Shown here piece by piece: positions 15,732 through 24,372 of a stretch of 64,000 nucleotides of DNA. The stretch lies in the NCBI RefSeq assembly GCF_000423665.1, contig NZ_AUIK01000001.1:810422-874421 (forward strand). The letters are read 5' to 3'. A program made the translations under genes and the position numbers. The stretch is from Solirubrobacter soli DSM 22325. GTDB lineage: Bacteria; Actinomycetota; Thermoleophilia; Solirubrobacterales; Solirubrobacteraceae. The notes under the pieces are model-generated. The model worked only from the letters and a program-made list of their open reading frames with translations. It was not told the origin of the DNA and searched no databases. Numbering within the stretch: position 1 is the first letter of the stretch; each line of letters begins with the position of its first letter.

Positions 15732-16678
15732 CGGCTCTGCGCGAGCTCGCGCTCAGGCTCGAGCGTCGGCGCGGGCGGTCCCACCGGAGCGCCGATCCGG
15801 CCGGCGGCCGCGGTGGCGACGAGCAGCGCGATCCAGGTCAGTGCGCTGAGCACGACGTGGAACCAGACGATCTCGGCGGGCAACTCCATCGAGTACTGCA
15901 CCAGGCCGACGAGGCCCTGGCAGGCGAGCAGGACGCAGACCGCGGTGACGGCGTTCTGCGTGGCGGCGTTCATCTTGCGGGCGCGCACGAGGAACCAGAC
16001 GCCGACACTCGCCAGGCCGAGGAACGTCGCCAGCGCGCCGTGCTGGTGGATCGCCCAGTCGAGCGTCTCCGCCCCGCGCCAGTCGAGCCGCGGCACGATG
16101 TCGCCGGTCCCCTCCCCGCCCGCGTGCGGGCCGGCGGCGGTGGCGATCGTCCCCAGCGACAGCGTCAGGAACCCCGGCAGCAGCAGGAAGCGCACGCTCC
16201 AGACACTCAAGCGATCCGTCGTGCGGGGTCGTTCTCCCGGTTCGAACGTCGCCCGCCAGGCCAAGGCGACGCACGCGACGAGCAGCAGCATCGACAGCAG
16301 GAAGTGGCCGATAACCCAGCCCGGGTCCAAGCCGTAGATCACCGTCAGGCCGCCCATGACGGCCTGACCGAGCACGCCGAGCGGCAGCAGCAGCGCGATC
16401 CAGCACAGGTCGCGCCGCACCGGGCGGCGGAACCACGCGAAGATCGCCGCGGCGAGACACGGGATCGCAACCACGGACGTCATCACGCGGTTGGAGAATT
16501 CGATGATGCCGTGCGTGTGCAGCTCCGGCGTCAGCCGCGTGCCCTCGCAGCGCGGCCATTCCGGGCAGCCGAGCCCGGAGCCCGTGAGACGCACCGCGGC
16601 GCCGGTGAAGACGATCAATGTGCACACGCCGAGCGCCGCGTAGGCGATCTGGCGATAGCGGGCGGGAGACACCTGCAT
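15728..16678 (-). CDS. ctaA: Heme A synthase (CtaA/COX15 family)
   Basis: A 316-residue membrane monooxygenase that oxidises the C8 methyl of heme O to give heme A for aa3-type cytochrome oxidase. About eight hydrophobic segments are visible. The extracytoplasmic loop GSGLGCPEWPRCEG holds the Cys pair (38/43) typical of Gram-positive CtaA; conserved His lie in LHTHGIIEFSNR, GHFLLSM, HQHGALATF and WFHVVLS. ATG 16678 was chosen; a TTG at 16699 preceded by a G-rich stretch is an alternative adding seven residues. Confidence 0.9.
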   Translation of the reverse strand: MQVSPARYRQIAYAALGVCTLIVFTGAAVRLTGSGLGCPEWPRCEGTRLTPELHTHGIIEFSNRVMTSVVAIPCLAAAIFAWFRRPVRRDLCWIALLLPLGVLGQAVMGGLTVIYGLDPGWVIGHFLLSMLLLVACVALAWRATFEPGERPRTTDRLSVWSVRFLLLPGFLTLSLGTIATAAGPHAGGEGTGDIVPRLDWRGAETLDWAIHQHGALATFLGLASVGVWFLVRARKMNAATQNAVTAVCVLLACQGLVGLVQYSMELPAEIVWFHVVLSALTWIALLVATAAAGRIGAPVGPPAPTLEPERELAQSR

Positions 16679-16687
16679 CGACCGCCA

Positions 16688-16718
16688 TTGTGTCAGCAAC
16701 CGACCCCCCTTCTAGACT
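16688..16718 (+). promoter_or_regulatory. Candidate promoter of the NeuB-led operon
   Basis: TTGTGT (16688-16693) and TAGACT (16713-16718), separated by 19 bp, could be a sigma70-like promoter. A clear Shine-Dalgarno AGGAAGGA (about 16788-16795) sits 10 bp before GTG 16806. The region is shared with the divergent ctaA gene. The promoter is inferred from hexamer resemblance only; the ribosome-binding site is firm. Confidence 0.35.
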
Positions 16719-16805
16719 TCCGGCCCTGACGCGCGCCTTTCGCGGGAGCCGTCCGTCTTAACGAGGAAACCTCCACGACCCGCGATCAGGAAGGACCTGC
16801 CACCC

Positions 16806-17912
16806 GTGCCTGACCAGTTTGATAACCCGCGCGCGCTGCGACTGAACGACTTCGAGATCTCCGACACGAGCGACTGCTACGTGATCGCCGAGATCGGCCA
16901 CAACCATGGTGGCTCGCTCGATTCGGCGCATGAGCTGTTCGCCGAGGCGAAGGCGGCGGGGGCGCACGCGGTCAAGCTGCAGAAGCGCGACAACCGCTCG
17001 CTGTACACCAGGGAGGGCTACAACAAGCCCTACGAGAACGAGAACTCGTACGGCGCGACGTACGGCGAGCACCGCGAGTACCTCGAGTTCGGCAAGGCGG
17101 AGTACGAGGACCTGATCGCGCACTCCAAGGAGATCGGCGTCACGTTCTTCTCGACGGCCTTCGACATCCCGAGCGCGGACTTCCTCGCCGAGCTCGACAT
17201 GCCGCTGTACAAGATCGCTTCTGCGGACCTGATCAACACGCCGCTGCTCAAGCACGTGGCCAAGATCGGCAAGCCGATGATCCTGTCGACCGGCGGCGCC
17301 ACGCTGGAAGACGTCAAGCGCGGCTACAGCACGGTCGCCGAGATCAACCCGGAGGTCGCGCTGCTGCAGTGCACGGCGGGCTACCCGGCCGCGTGGGAGG
17401 AGCTCGACCTGCGCGTCATCTCCACCTACCGCGACCTGTTCCCGGACGCGGTCGTCGGCCTGTCCAGCCACGACAACGGCATCGCGATGGCGGTCGCCGC
17501 GTACGTCCTGGGCGGGCGCATCGTCGAGAAGCACTTCACGCTCAACCGCGCGCTGAAGGGCACCGACCATCGCTTCAGCCTCGAGCCGCAGGGCCTGCGC
17601 AAGCTCGTCCGCGACCTCAAGCGCACGCGTGTGGCGCTCGGCGACGGCAACAAGTCGATGTACCCGTCGGAGACCGAGCCGATCATCAAGATGGCCAAGA
17701 AGCTCGTCGCCGCGCGCCCGCTGCCCGCCGGCCACACGCTGACCGAGGCCGACATCGCGTTCAAGTCGCCCGGCGACGGCCTGCCGCCCTACGAGCTCGA
17801 CCGCGTCCTCGGCCGCACGCTCACCCACCCGGTGATGGAGGACGGCGCGCTGACCTTCGAGGTGCTCGAGCCGGCCGACGAGCAGGTCGGTTCCACCACG
17901 CACGGTGACTGA
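16806..17912 (+). CDS. NeuB-family sialic acid/ulosonic acid synthase
   Basis: A 368-residue enzyme of the N-acetylneuraminate synthase family, which condenses phosphoenolpyruvate with an aldose to give a 3-deoxy-ulosonic acid. The TIM barrel starts at AEIGHNHGGSLDSAHEL; metal-binding His222 (GLSSHDNG) and His243 (EKHFTLNR) are present, followed by KGTDHRFSLEP. A C-terminal SAF/antifreeze-like domain (about 310-368) includes the ADIAFKSPGDGLPPYEL block. GTG 16806 has a strong Shine-Dalgarno. First gene of a seven-gene operon ending in a methyltransferase. Which aldose it uses is unknown; standard Neu5Ac/legionaminate precursor genes are not nearby. Confidence 0.92.
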   Translation: MPDQFDNPRALRLNDFEISDTSDCYVIAEIGHNHGGSLDSAHELFAEAKAAGAHAVKLQKRDNRSLYTREGYNKPYENENSYGATYGEHREYLEFGKAEYEDLIAHSKEIGVTFFSTAFDIPSADFLAELDMPLYKIASADLINTPLLKHVAKIGKPMILSTGGATLEDVKRGYSTVAEINPEVALLQCTAGYPAAWEELDLRVISTYRDLFPDAVVGLSSHDNGIAMAVAAYVLGGRIVEKHFTLNRALKGTDHRFSLEPQGLRKLVRDLKRTRVALGDGNKSMYPSETEPIIKMAKKLVAARPLPAGHTLTEADIAFKSPGDGLPPYELDRVLGRTLTHPVMEDGALTFEVLEPADEQVGSTTHGD

Positions 17913-18645
17913 CCTCACCGGTCAGGTCGCCGTCGTCACGGGCCTTTCGGGGCGCCTCGGTCCCGTCTGGGCCAAGGCGCTCCGGGACGCGGGCGCGACG
18001 GTCGTCGGCGTCGACCTCAACGCCGGCGAGAACGTCTACGCGGCCGACGTGACCGACCGCGCCGGCATGGACGCCGCGCGCGAGCAGATCACCGCCGACC
18101 ACGGCGCGCCGACGATCCTCGTCAACAACGCGGGGATCGACCAGCCGCCGGGCGCGGGCGGAACCGGCTACGCGATCGAGGACGTCCCCTTGGAGGCGTT
18201 CACGAAGACCGTGGACGTCAACCTGGCCGGCACGTTCAACGCGATCCAGGTCTTCGGCCCCGCGATGGTCGCGGCCGGCCGGGGCTCGATCGTGAACATC
18301 GGCTCGTTGTACGCGAGCATCGCCCCCGAGCCGGCGTTCTACGACCACATCCCGGGTTTTCTGAAGCCCGCCGCCTACGGCGCGTCGAAGGCCGCCGTAC
18401 TGAACCTGACGCGCTACTTCGCCCGCCTCTGGGGCCCGCACGGCGTGCGCGTGAACGCGATCTCGCCCGGCGGCGTCGAGGGCGGCCAGGACGCCGAGTT
18501 CCTGGCCAAGTACACCGCGCGCGTCCCGCTCGGGCGGATGGCGCAGGAGGCCGACCTCGGCGGCCCGCTCGTCTTCCTGGCCTCCGAGGCCTCCCGGTAT
18601 GTGACCGGGCAGCACCTGCAAGTCGACGGAGGATTCACCGTATGA
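17905..18645 (+). CDS. Short-chain dehydrogenase/reductase
   Basis: A 246-residue classical SDR using NAD(P)H. The glycine motif is variant (VVTGLSGRLGPVWA), NNAG is at 74-77, and the catalytic Ser134, Tyr158 and Lys162 (YGASK) are present; the C-terminus GQHLQVDGGFTV is standard. Overlapping NeuB by 8 bp and followed by an aldehyde dehydrogenase, it probably oxidises or reduces a hydroxyl of the pathway's sugar or sugar acid. An insertion-like stretch (SIAPEPAFYDHIPGFLKP) before the Tyr resembles SDRs found in other nonulosonate loci. Confidence 0.92.
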   Translation: MTDLTGQVAVVTGLSGRLGPVWAKALRDAGATVVGVDLNAGENVYAADVTDRAGMDAAREQITADHGAPTILVNNAGIDQPPGAGGTGYAIEDVPLEAFTKTVDVNLAGTFNAIQVFGPAMVAAGRGSIVNIGSLYASIAPEPAFYDHIPGFLKPAAYGASKAAVLNLTRYFARLWGPHGVRVNAISPGGVEGGQDAEFLAKYTARVPLGRMAQEADLGGPLVFLASEASRYVTGQHLQVDGGFTV

Positions 18646-20084
18646 GCGCCCCCACGGCCGTCCGCACCATCGGCAACGTCATCGGCGGCGAGGAGCGTCC
18701 GGCCGCATCCGGCGAGACGATCCCCAAGTACGCGCCCGCGACGGGCGAGGTGCTCACCCACGTCGCGCGCTCCGGCAAGGCCGACGTCGACGCCGCGATC
18801 ACCGCCGCGCAACAGGCCCAACCCGCATGGGCGCGCGAGACCCCCGCGCAGCGCGGCGCGATCCTGCGCCGGATCGCCCAGCTGCTCGAGCGCGACGCGC
18901 AAGAGCTCGCGGAGATCGTCGCCGCCGAGACCGGCAAGTCCCCCAAGGACGCGCTCGGCGAGGTCGGCGGCGCGATCGAGATGGGCTACTTCGTGGCCGG
19001 CGAGGGCCGCCGTCTATACGGCAAGACGACCACGAGCGCCGTCCCGAACCGCCAGGCGATGATCGTGCGCCAGCCGCTCGGTGTCGCGGGCCTGATCATC
19101 GCCGCCAACACGCCGATCGCGAACGTCGCGTGGAAGGTCTTCCCCGCGCTCGTGTGCGGCAACGCGGCGGTCCTGAAGGCGAGCGAGGACACGCCCGAGA
19201 CCGCGCTGGCGTTCGCGCGGCTCGCCGCCGAGGCGGGCCTGCCCGCGGGCGTGCTGAACATCGTCCAGGGCCTCGGCCCGGAGGCCGGGCAGCCGATCGT
19301 CGAGGACCCGCGGGTGGCGATCGTCTCCTTCACCGGCTCGACCGCCGTCGGGCGGATGATCGCGCGGGTCGCCGGCGAGCGGCTAGCGAAGGTCTGCCTC
19401 GAGCTCGGCGGCAAGAACCCGTTCGTGGTCTGCGACGACGCCGACCTCGACGCCGCCGCCACCGCGGCCGCTCTGAGCGCCTACTCGAACGCGGGCCAGC
19501 GCTGCGCCGCGGGCAGCCGGATCATCGTCTTCGACGCCGTCTACGACGACTTCAAGGCGAAGCTCCTCGAGCGCACGCAGGCGCAGAAGGTCGGCCCCAC
19601 CGACGACCACGACTTCGGCCCGGTCATCAACCAGCGCCAGCTCGACAACATGCTGGCCAAGGTCCGCGAGGCCAAGGAGAACGGCGCCACGATCCTCGCG
19701 GGCGGCGAGCGCATCGGCGACGAGGGCTACTACATGGCGCCGACGCTGATCGAAGGCCGCATCGACAACGAGCTCTTCGGCCCGATCACGACGCTGCACC
19801 GCGTCTGGAGCTTCGACGAGGCCGTCGAGCTGGCCAACGACACGCCCTACGGCCTGACCGCTGCGATCTGGACCGCTTCAGTGCACCGCGGGCAGGAGTT
19901 CCTGACCCGGATCGCGAGCGGCGTCGCTTCCGTCAACGGCCCGACCTACGGGTCCGAGCCGCACATGCCGTTCGGCGGCCTCGGTGACTCGGGCACGGGC
20001 TGGCGCGAGGCGGGCACCGAGGCGATCGACGTCTACTCCGACCTCAAGACGATCTACGTCAACCACGACCCGTCCCTTGTCTAA
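18642..20084 (+). CDS. NAD(P)-dependent aldehyde dehydrogenase
   Basis: A 480-residue ALDH that oxidises an aldehyde to an acid. General-base Glu254 (LELGGKNP) and nucleophile Cys288 (NAGQRCAAGSR) are in place; cofactor-site FTGSTAVGR and the C-terminal GSEPHMPFGGLGDSGTGWREAG are intact. ATG 18642 overlaps the SDR stop (ATGA). An ALDH inside a NeuB/CMP-transferase operon is not part of known Neu5Ac, legionaminate or pseudaminate routes; it could act on a chain-cleaved or side-chain aldehyde of the sugar. Substrate inferred from context only. Confidence 0.93.
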   Translation: MSAPTAVRTIGNVIGGEERPAASGETIPKYAPATGEVLTHVARSGKADVDAAITAAQQAQPAWARETPAQRGAILRRIAQLLERDAQELAEIVAAETGKSPKDALGEVGGAIEMGYFVAGEGRRLYGKTTTSAVPNRQAMIVRQPLGVAGLIIAANTPIANVAWKVFPALVCGNAAVLKASEDTPETALAFARLAAEAGLPAGVLNIVQGLGPEAGQPIVEDPRVAIVSFTGSTAVGRMIARVAGERLAKVCLELGGKNPFVVCDDADLDAAATAAALSAYSNAGQRCAAGSRIIVFDAVYDDFKAKLLERTQAQKVGPTDDHDFGPVINQRQLDNMLAKVREAKENGATILAGGERIGDEGYYMAPTLIEGRIDNELFGPITTLHRVWSFDEAVELANDTPYGLTAAIWTASVHRGQEFLTRIASGVASVNGPTYGSEPHMPFGGLGDSGTGWREAGTEAIDVYSDLKTIYVNHDPSLV

Positions 20085-20784
20085 CGCCGTCGCCCTCGTC
20101 CCGGCGCGGGCGGGCTCCAAGCGCGTCCCTGGCAAGAACATCGCCGACCTCGCCGGCCATCCGCTGATCGCCTACTCGATCGCGGCGGCCCGCGAGTCCG
20201 GCCTGTTCACCGACGTGATCGTGTCGACCGACAGCGGGGAGATCGCGGAGGTCGCCGAGCGCTACGGCGCGACCGTGCCCGGCCTGCGCCCGACGGCGAT
20301 CGCCGGCTCGACCTCGCCGGACATCCTCTGGGTCCAGCACGCGCTCGAGGGCCGCGACGAGGCGCTGTTCTCGATCCTGCGCCCGACGAGCCCGTTTCGC
20401 ACCGCCGCGACGATCCGGCGCGCCTGGGACCAGCTGCACGCCGTCGAGGGCGCGGACTCGATCCGCGCCGTCCGCAAGGTCCGCGAGCACCCCGGGAAGA
20501 TGTGGCGGATCACCGGCGACGTGATGGTCCCGTTCATGGCCCAGACCGACGGCGAGGTGCCGACGCACTCGCGCCAGACGGCGTCGCTGCCGGAGGTCTA
20601 CGTCCAGGACTCGTCGCTGGAGATCGCCTACACGCGGATCGTGGCCGACGGCGAGATCGCCGGAAGCACCGTCGTCCCGTTCCTGACCGAGGGCTACGAG
20701 GGCCTCTCGATCGACTATCCCGACGAGCTCGACGCCGCCCGCGTCCTGGCCGCGGAGCACCCCGACCTCCTCCCAAGGATCTGA
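20077..20784 (+). CDS. CMP-ulosonic acid (acylneuraminate) cytidylyltransferase
   Basis: A 235-residue NeuA/CMP-Kdo synthetase-type enzyme that activates the sugar acid with CTP. The nucleotide motif ALVPARAGSKRVPGKNI and the TDSGEIAEVAERYGA and SILRPTSPFRTAATI blocks are diagnostic. It has no C-terminal esterase domain. TTG 20077 is the only reasonable start just before the conserved motif and overlaps the ALDH stop by 8 bp. Together with NeuB it defines a CMP-sugar pathway. Confidence 0.92.
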   Translation: MSNAVALVPARAGSKRVPGKNIADLAGHPLIAYSIAAARESGLFTDVIVSTDSGEIAEVAERYGATVPGLRPTAIAGSTSPDILWVQHALEGRDEALFSILRPTSPFRTAATIRRAWDQLHAVEGADSIRAVRKVREHPGKMWRITGDVMVPFMAQTDGEVPTHSRQTASLPEVYVQDSSLEIAYTRIVADGEIAGSTVVPFLTEGYEGLSIDYPDELDAARVLAAEHPDLLPRI

Positions 20785-22631
20785 TGGAAGCCGCCACCTT
20801 CGCCGCCAACGCGCCGATCGCGCTGACCTACGTCCCGCCGGCCGAGCTCGCCCGCATCCGCGAGACGCGGGACCCGGTCACCCGCGCGGCCGCGCTCGCC
20901 GACGCCAACCGGATCAACGCGCTCTCGAGCATCATGGAGGCCGGCTCCGGGCACATCGGCACGTCGTTCAGCGTCGCCGACATCCTCGCTTGGCTGCACC
21001 TCGAGGTGCTGACCGGCGACGACGTCTGCTTCTCCTCCAAGGGCCACGACGCACCCGCCGTCTACGCCGCGCTGGCGTCCGTCGGCAAGCTCGACTTCGA
21101 GCTGCTGCACAAGCTGCGCAAGGGCGACGGCCTGCCCGGGCACCCGGACATCCACGCCACGCCTCAGGTCTTCACCAACACGGGAAGCCTCGGCATGGGT
21201 GTCTCCAAGGCCAAGGGCTTCGCCCGCGCCGCCCGCCTCGACGGCGGCCGTCGGCGCGTCTTCGTCATCACCGGCGACGGCGAGCTGCAGGAGGGCCAGT
21301 TCTGGGAGTCGCTCAGCCAGGCCGCCAACGAGGACTTCGGCGAGATCACGGTGATCGTCGACCACAACAAGATCCAGTCCGACACGTGGGTCGAGCACGT
21401 CAACGACCTCGGTGACCTCGAGGCCAAGGGGCGCGCGTTCGGCTGGGCCGTCGCACGCTGCGACGGCAACGACATGGCGGCGCTGTCGAGCACGCTCACC
21501 GAGCTGCTGGAAGACCTCCGCCCGAAGCTGCTGATCGCCGACACGGTCAAGGGCGCGGGCGCGGAGATCTTCACGCCGCACGCGCTGGAGAAGTCCGGCA
21601 CCGCGCTCTACGCGTACCACTCGGGCGCGCCGTCGGAGGAGCTCTACGGCATCGCGATCGCCGAGTTGGTGGGCAAGCTCGCCGACACGCTCGGTCGCGA
21701 CCCCGAGCTCGAGGCCGGCGAAGCCCCGCGCCGGGTCGCCCCGCAGACGCCGCAGAAGCTGGTCGACGCGTACGGCAGCGCGCTCAAGAGCGCCGCGGAC
21801 CGCCGCGAGGACATCGTGGCGCTCGACGCCGACCTCTACCTCGACTGCGGCCTGATCCCGTTCCGCGGCGCGCATCCCGGCCGCTTCGTCGAGTGCGGCA
21901 TCGCCGAGATGGACATGGTCTCCCAGGCCGGCGCGCTGGCGCTGGGCGGCAAGCTCCCGGTCGTCCACTCCTTCGCGTGCTTCCTGACGCCGCGGGCCAA
22001 CGAGCAGATCTACAACAACGCGTCCGAGGGCACGAAGGTCATCTACGGCGGCTTCCTCGCCGGGATCGTCCCCGGCGGGCCGGGTCACTCGCACCAGTCG
22101 GTCCGCGACATCGCGCTGATGGGCAGCGTCCCCGGGATGACGTGCCTGGAGCCGTTCTCCATGTCCGAGGCGGCGCGCTGCGTCGAGTACGCGGTCGACG
22201 AGGCCACCGGCCCCGTCTACCTTCGGTTCGTCAGCGTGCCGTGGGAGCTGGGCTTCGAGCCGCCCGAGGCCGCGCCGCTGCAACGCGGCCGGGGCACCGT
22301 GCTGCGCGCCGACGGCGACGTCGTGCTGGTGACCACCGGCCCGGTGCTCGTCTCGCAGGCGTACAACGTGTCCGAGGTTGCACTGGTCGCGCTGCCGTGG
22401 CTGCGCGACGTCGACGGCGCGTGGCTGGCGGAGATCGCGGGCGGCCGGCGGGTCGTCGTGCTCGACAACCACGTGCTCAGCGGCGGCCAGGGCGACGCGG
22501 TGCGCGCCGCGCTGCCCGGTCACGCGGTCGAGGTGTTCGGCATCGACCGCGTACCCGCGGGCGGCACCAACGACGAGGTGCTCCGCGCCCACGGCCTCGA
22601 CACCCACTCCCTGCGGGAGCGCCTGCGGTGA
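20784..22631 (+). CDS. Transketolase (full-length, pathway-dedicated)
   Basis: A 615-residue thiamine-diphosphate enzyme with both halves in one chain. The N-terminal half has the TPP motif GDGELQEGQ through IVDHNKIQSD; the pyrimidine domain has VECGIAEMDMVSQAGALA, carrying the catalytic Glu; a C-terminal transketolase domain follows. It transfers two-carbon ketol units between sugars. ATG 20784 overlaps the cytidylyltransferase stop (TGATG). Its position between a CMP-sugar synthetase and a phosphatase suggests a biosynthetic role, making or extending the sugar precursor, rather than the central pentose-phosphate enzyme. It is slightly shorter than housekeeping TktA (about 660). Confidence 0.92.
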   Translation: MEAATFAANAPIALTYVPPAELARIRETRDPVTRAAALADANRINALSSIMEAGSGHIGTSFSVADILAWLHLEVLTGDDVCFSSKGHDAPAVYAALASVGKLDFELLHKLRKGDGLPGHPDIHATPQVFTNTGSLGMGVSKAKGFARAARLDGGRRRVFVITGDGELQEGQFWESLSQAANEDFGEITVIVDHNKIQSDTWVEHVNDLGDLEAKGRAFGWAVARCDGNDMAALSSTLTELLEDLRPKLLIADTVKGAGAEIFTPHALEKSGTALYAYHSGAPSEELYGIAIAELVGKLADTLGRDPELEAGEAPRRVAPQTPQKLVDAYGSALKSAADRREDIVALDADLYLDCGLIPFRGAHPGRFVECGIAEMDMVSQAGALALGGKLPVVHSFACFLTPRANEQIYNNASEGTKVIYGGFLAGIVPGGPGHSHQSVRDIALMGSVPGMTCLEPFSMSEAARCVEYAVDEATGPVYLRFVSVPWELGFEPPEAAPLQRGRGTVLRADGDVVLVTTGPVLVSQAYNVSEVALVALPWLRDVDGAWLAEIAGGRRVVVLDNHVLSGGQGDAVRAALPGHAVEVFGIDRVPAGGTNDEVLRAHGLDTHSLRERLR

Positions 22632-23320
22632 CCACGTATCTGTTCTGGGACATCGACGGCACGCTGCTCAACACCGCGCGGGCCGGCGTCTTCGCGCTCG
22701 AGGAGGCCACCGAGGAGGTCCTCGGCGAGCGGATCGACCTGACGACGATGCGGACCGCCGGGCTGACCGACGCCGAGATCGCCCGCGTGCTGGCCGAGAG
22801 CCGTGACCGGGCCGACGAGGCGACGGTCGGCGCGCTGCTGGACGCGTACGCGCGCCTGCTGCCCGACCGGCTGCCGTGGCGCCAGGGCTGGGTCTACCCG
22901 AACGTCGTCGAGATCCTCGACGCGCTCTCAGGCCGCGACGACGTCGTCAACATGCTGCTCACGGGCAACATCGCCGGCGGCGCCGAGGCCAAGCTGCGCC
23001 ACTACGGCCTCTGGGACTACTTCAGCGCCGGCGGCGCCTTCAGCGAGTACGGCTCGGACCGCCCCTCGATCGCCCGCCGCGCCGCCGAGCTGGCCGGCAA
23101 CCCGGACGGCGACCGGATGGTCGTGATCGGCGACACGCCCCACGACATCTCCTGCGGAAAGGCGATTGGCGCGCGCACGCTCGCCGTGGCCACCGGCCCT
23201 GGCTACGACCTCGAAGAGCTGGAAGCGTGCGATCCGTGGCGGGCGCTGCCCGAGCTTCCCGATCCGGCCGACTTCGAACGCCTGATCGATCCGGACCGCG
23301 CTAGCCTTCCGCCGCGATGA
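22628..23320 (+). CDS. HAD-family phosphatase
   Basis: A 230-residue haloacid dehalogenase-like hydrolase. Motif I WDIDGTLLNT has nucleophile Asp8 and acid Asp10; motif II Thr lies in LLTGNI; motif IV GDTPHDI. A helical cap lies between (about 20-90). GTG 22628 overlaps the transketolase stop. It most likely dephosphorylates the sugar-phosphate product of the NeuB step or the transketolase step, by analogy with the phosphatase step in Kdo, Kdn or sialate-9-phosphate routes. Substrate not proven. Confidence 0.9.
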   Translation: MTTYLFWDIDGTLLNTARAGVFALEEATEEVLGERIDLTTMRTAGLTDAEIARVLAESRDRADEATVGALLDAYARLLPDRLPWRQGWVYPNVVEILDALSGRDDVVNMLLTGNIAGGAEAKLRHYGLWDYFSAGGAFSEYGSDRPSIARRAAELAGNPDGDRMVVIGDTPHDISCGKAIGARTLAVATGPGYDLEELEACDPWRALPELPDPADFERLIDPDRASLPPR

Positions 23321-24372
23321 GAGACCGCCTCCGCTCACTGATGAAGGGCGGGTCGTCGCCTGCCGCCCCGTTGGATCCCGCATTGCGCAGCTTCCTCGCG
23401 CAACTGGAGGAGGCCAAGGCGCGGTCGCGCCCGAGCGTCTTCTGGCAGAAGCAGCTCGAGGACCACGTCGCGTACGACGCCGGCTCCGACGAGGACATCG
23501 CGGCCCTGACCGAGCGCGTGACCCGCGGCTACGGCTTCGAGGACCTGCCCGAGACGGTCAGCGCCCCAGCTGAGGACCCGGCCTACGTCGCGGCGTGGGA
23601 CGCCCTCAAGCGCTCGCGCTCGATCGCCAAGCAGCTGGACCCGACCCGCATGGGCATCGACAAGGCGACCTACGAGCACATGCGCGCGCTCGGGTTCCTG
23701 CAGCTGCAGGGGCTGCTCGACGACTACCTGGAGTTCATCGCGCCGCTGCAGGTGCGCTCGACGATGTCGACGGCGCGCCACTGGTACTACGCCCGTCAGG
23801 TCGACGCCTGGGCGAAGGAGACGCACGGCGACAAGGCGCTCGACGTGCTCGAGGTCGGCGCCGGCGCGGGCAACCTCGGCATCTTCCTCACGCACATGGG
23901 GCGCGTGAACTCGTACACGATCGTCGACCTCCCGCAGATGCTCGTCCACTCGGCGTTCACCGTCTGGCGGCAGCTCGACGAGCCGCAGCTGCGCTTCGAG
24001 AGCGCCCCCGAGCCGGGCACGTGGACCTTCATCTCGGACGGCCTCGCGCACGAGATCCTGACCGAGCGCTCCTTCGACCTCGTCCACAACTACAACTCGT
24101 TCATGGAGATGGATCAGAAGGCCCGCGACGGGTACCTCGACATCTTCTACCGCACCGCCCGCCCCGGCGCGCTCTTCGTGAACATCAACCGCCGTCAACC
24201 CGCCCTGCCGCAGCCGGACGGGTCGACGTTCGACAACAACCCGCTGCTGTACCCCTACCGCACGGACGACCGGATCCTGGCCTGGGAGGAAGACCGCTTC
24301 CAGACCGTGACCCGTATCAAGCTCGAGGTCCCGATCACGTTGACCGTGACACGAGCTGCCGTGATCGCTTGA
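23317..24372 (+). CDS. Putative sugar O-methyltransferase
   Basis: A 351-residue SAM-dependent methyltransferase. The SAM loop is VLEVGAGAGNLGIFL (about 183-197), then TIVDLPQML and, near the C-terminus, FVNINRRQP. The long helical N-terminus (about 1-170) matches the putative sugar O-methyltransferase family found in capsule and LPS loci. Last gene of the NeuB operon, overlapping the phosphatase stop (ATGA). It may methylate the ulosonic acid or a residue of the glycan. The 3' end overlaps the convergent GT2 gene by 38 bp. Confidence 0.8.
   Translation: MRDRLRSLMKGGSSPAAPLDPALRSFLAQLEEAKARSRPSVFWQKQLEDHVAYDAGSDEDIAALTERVTRGYGFEDLPETVSAPAEDPAYVAAWDALKRSRSIAKQLDPTRMGIDKATYEHMRALGFLQLQGLLDDYLEFIAPLQVRSTMSTARHWYYARQVDAWAKETHGDKALDVLEVGAGAGNLGIFLTHMGRVNSYTIVDLPQMLVHSAFTVWRQLDEPQLRFESAPEPGTWTFISDGLAHEILTERSFDLVHNYNSFMEMDQKARDGYLDIFYRTARPGALFVNINRRQPALPQPDGSTFDNNPLLYPYRTDDRILAWEEDRFQTVTRIKLEVPITLTVTRAAVIA

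Noticed and set aside
20715-22607. A 630-codon minus-strand open frame opposite the transketolase gene, and similar long antisense frames opposite 30381-32228, 39590-41521 and elsewhere.
   Set aside because: These are expected in very GC-rich DNA opposite real genes. Their translations are low-complexity (V, D, R, E, H, A rich), have no domains, and lie over genes with strong family motifs.
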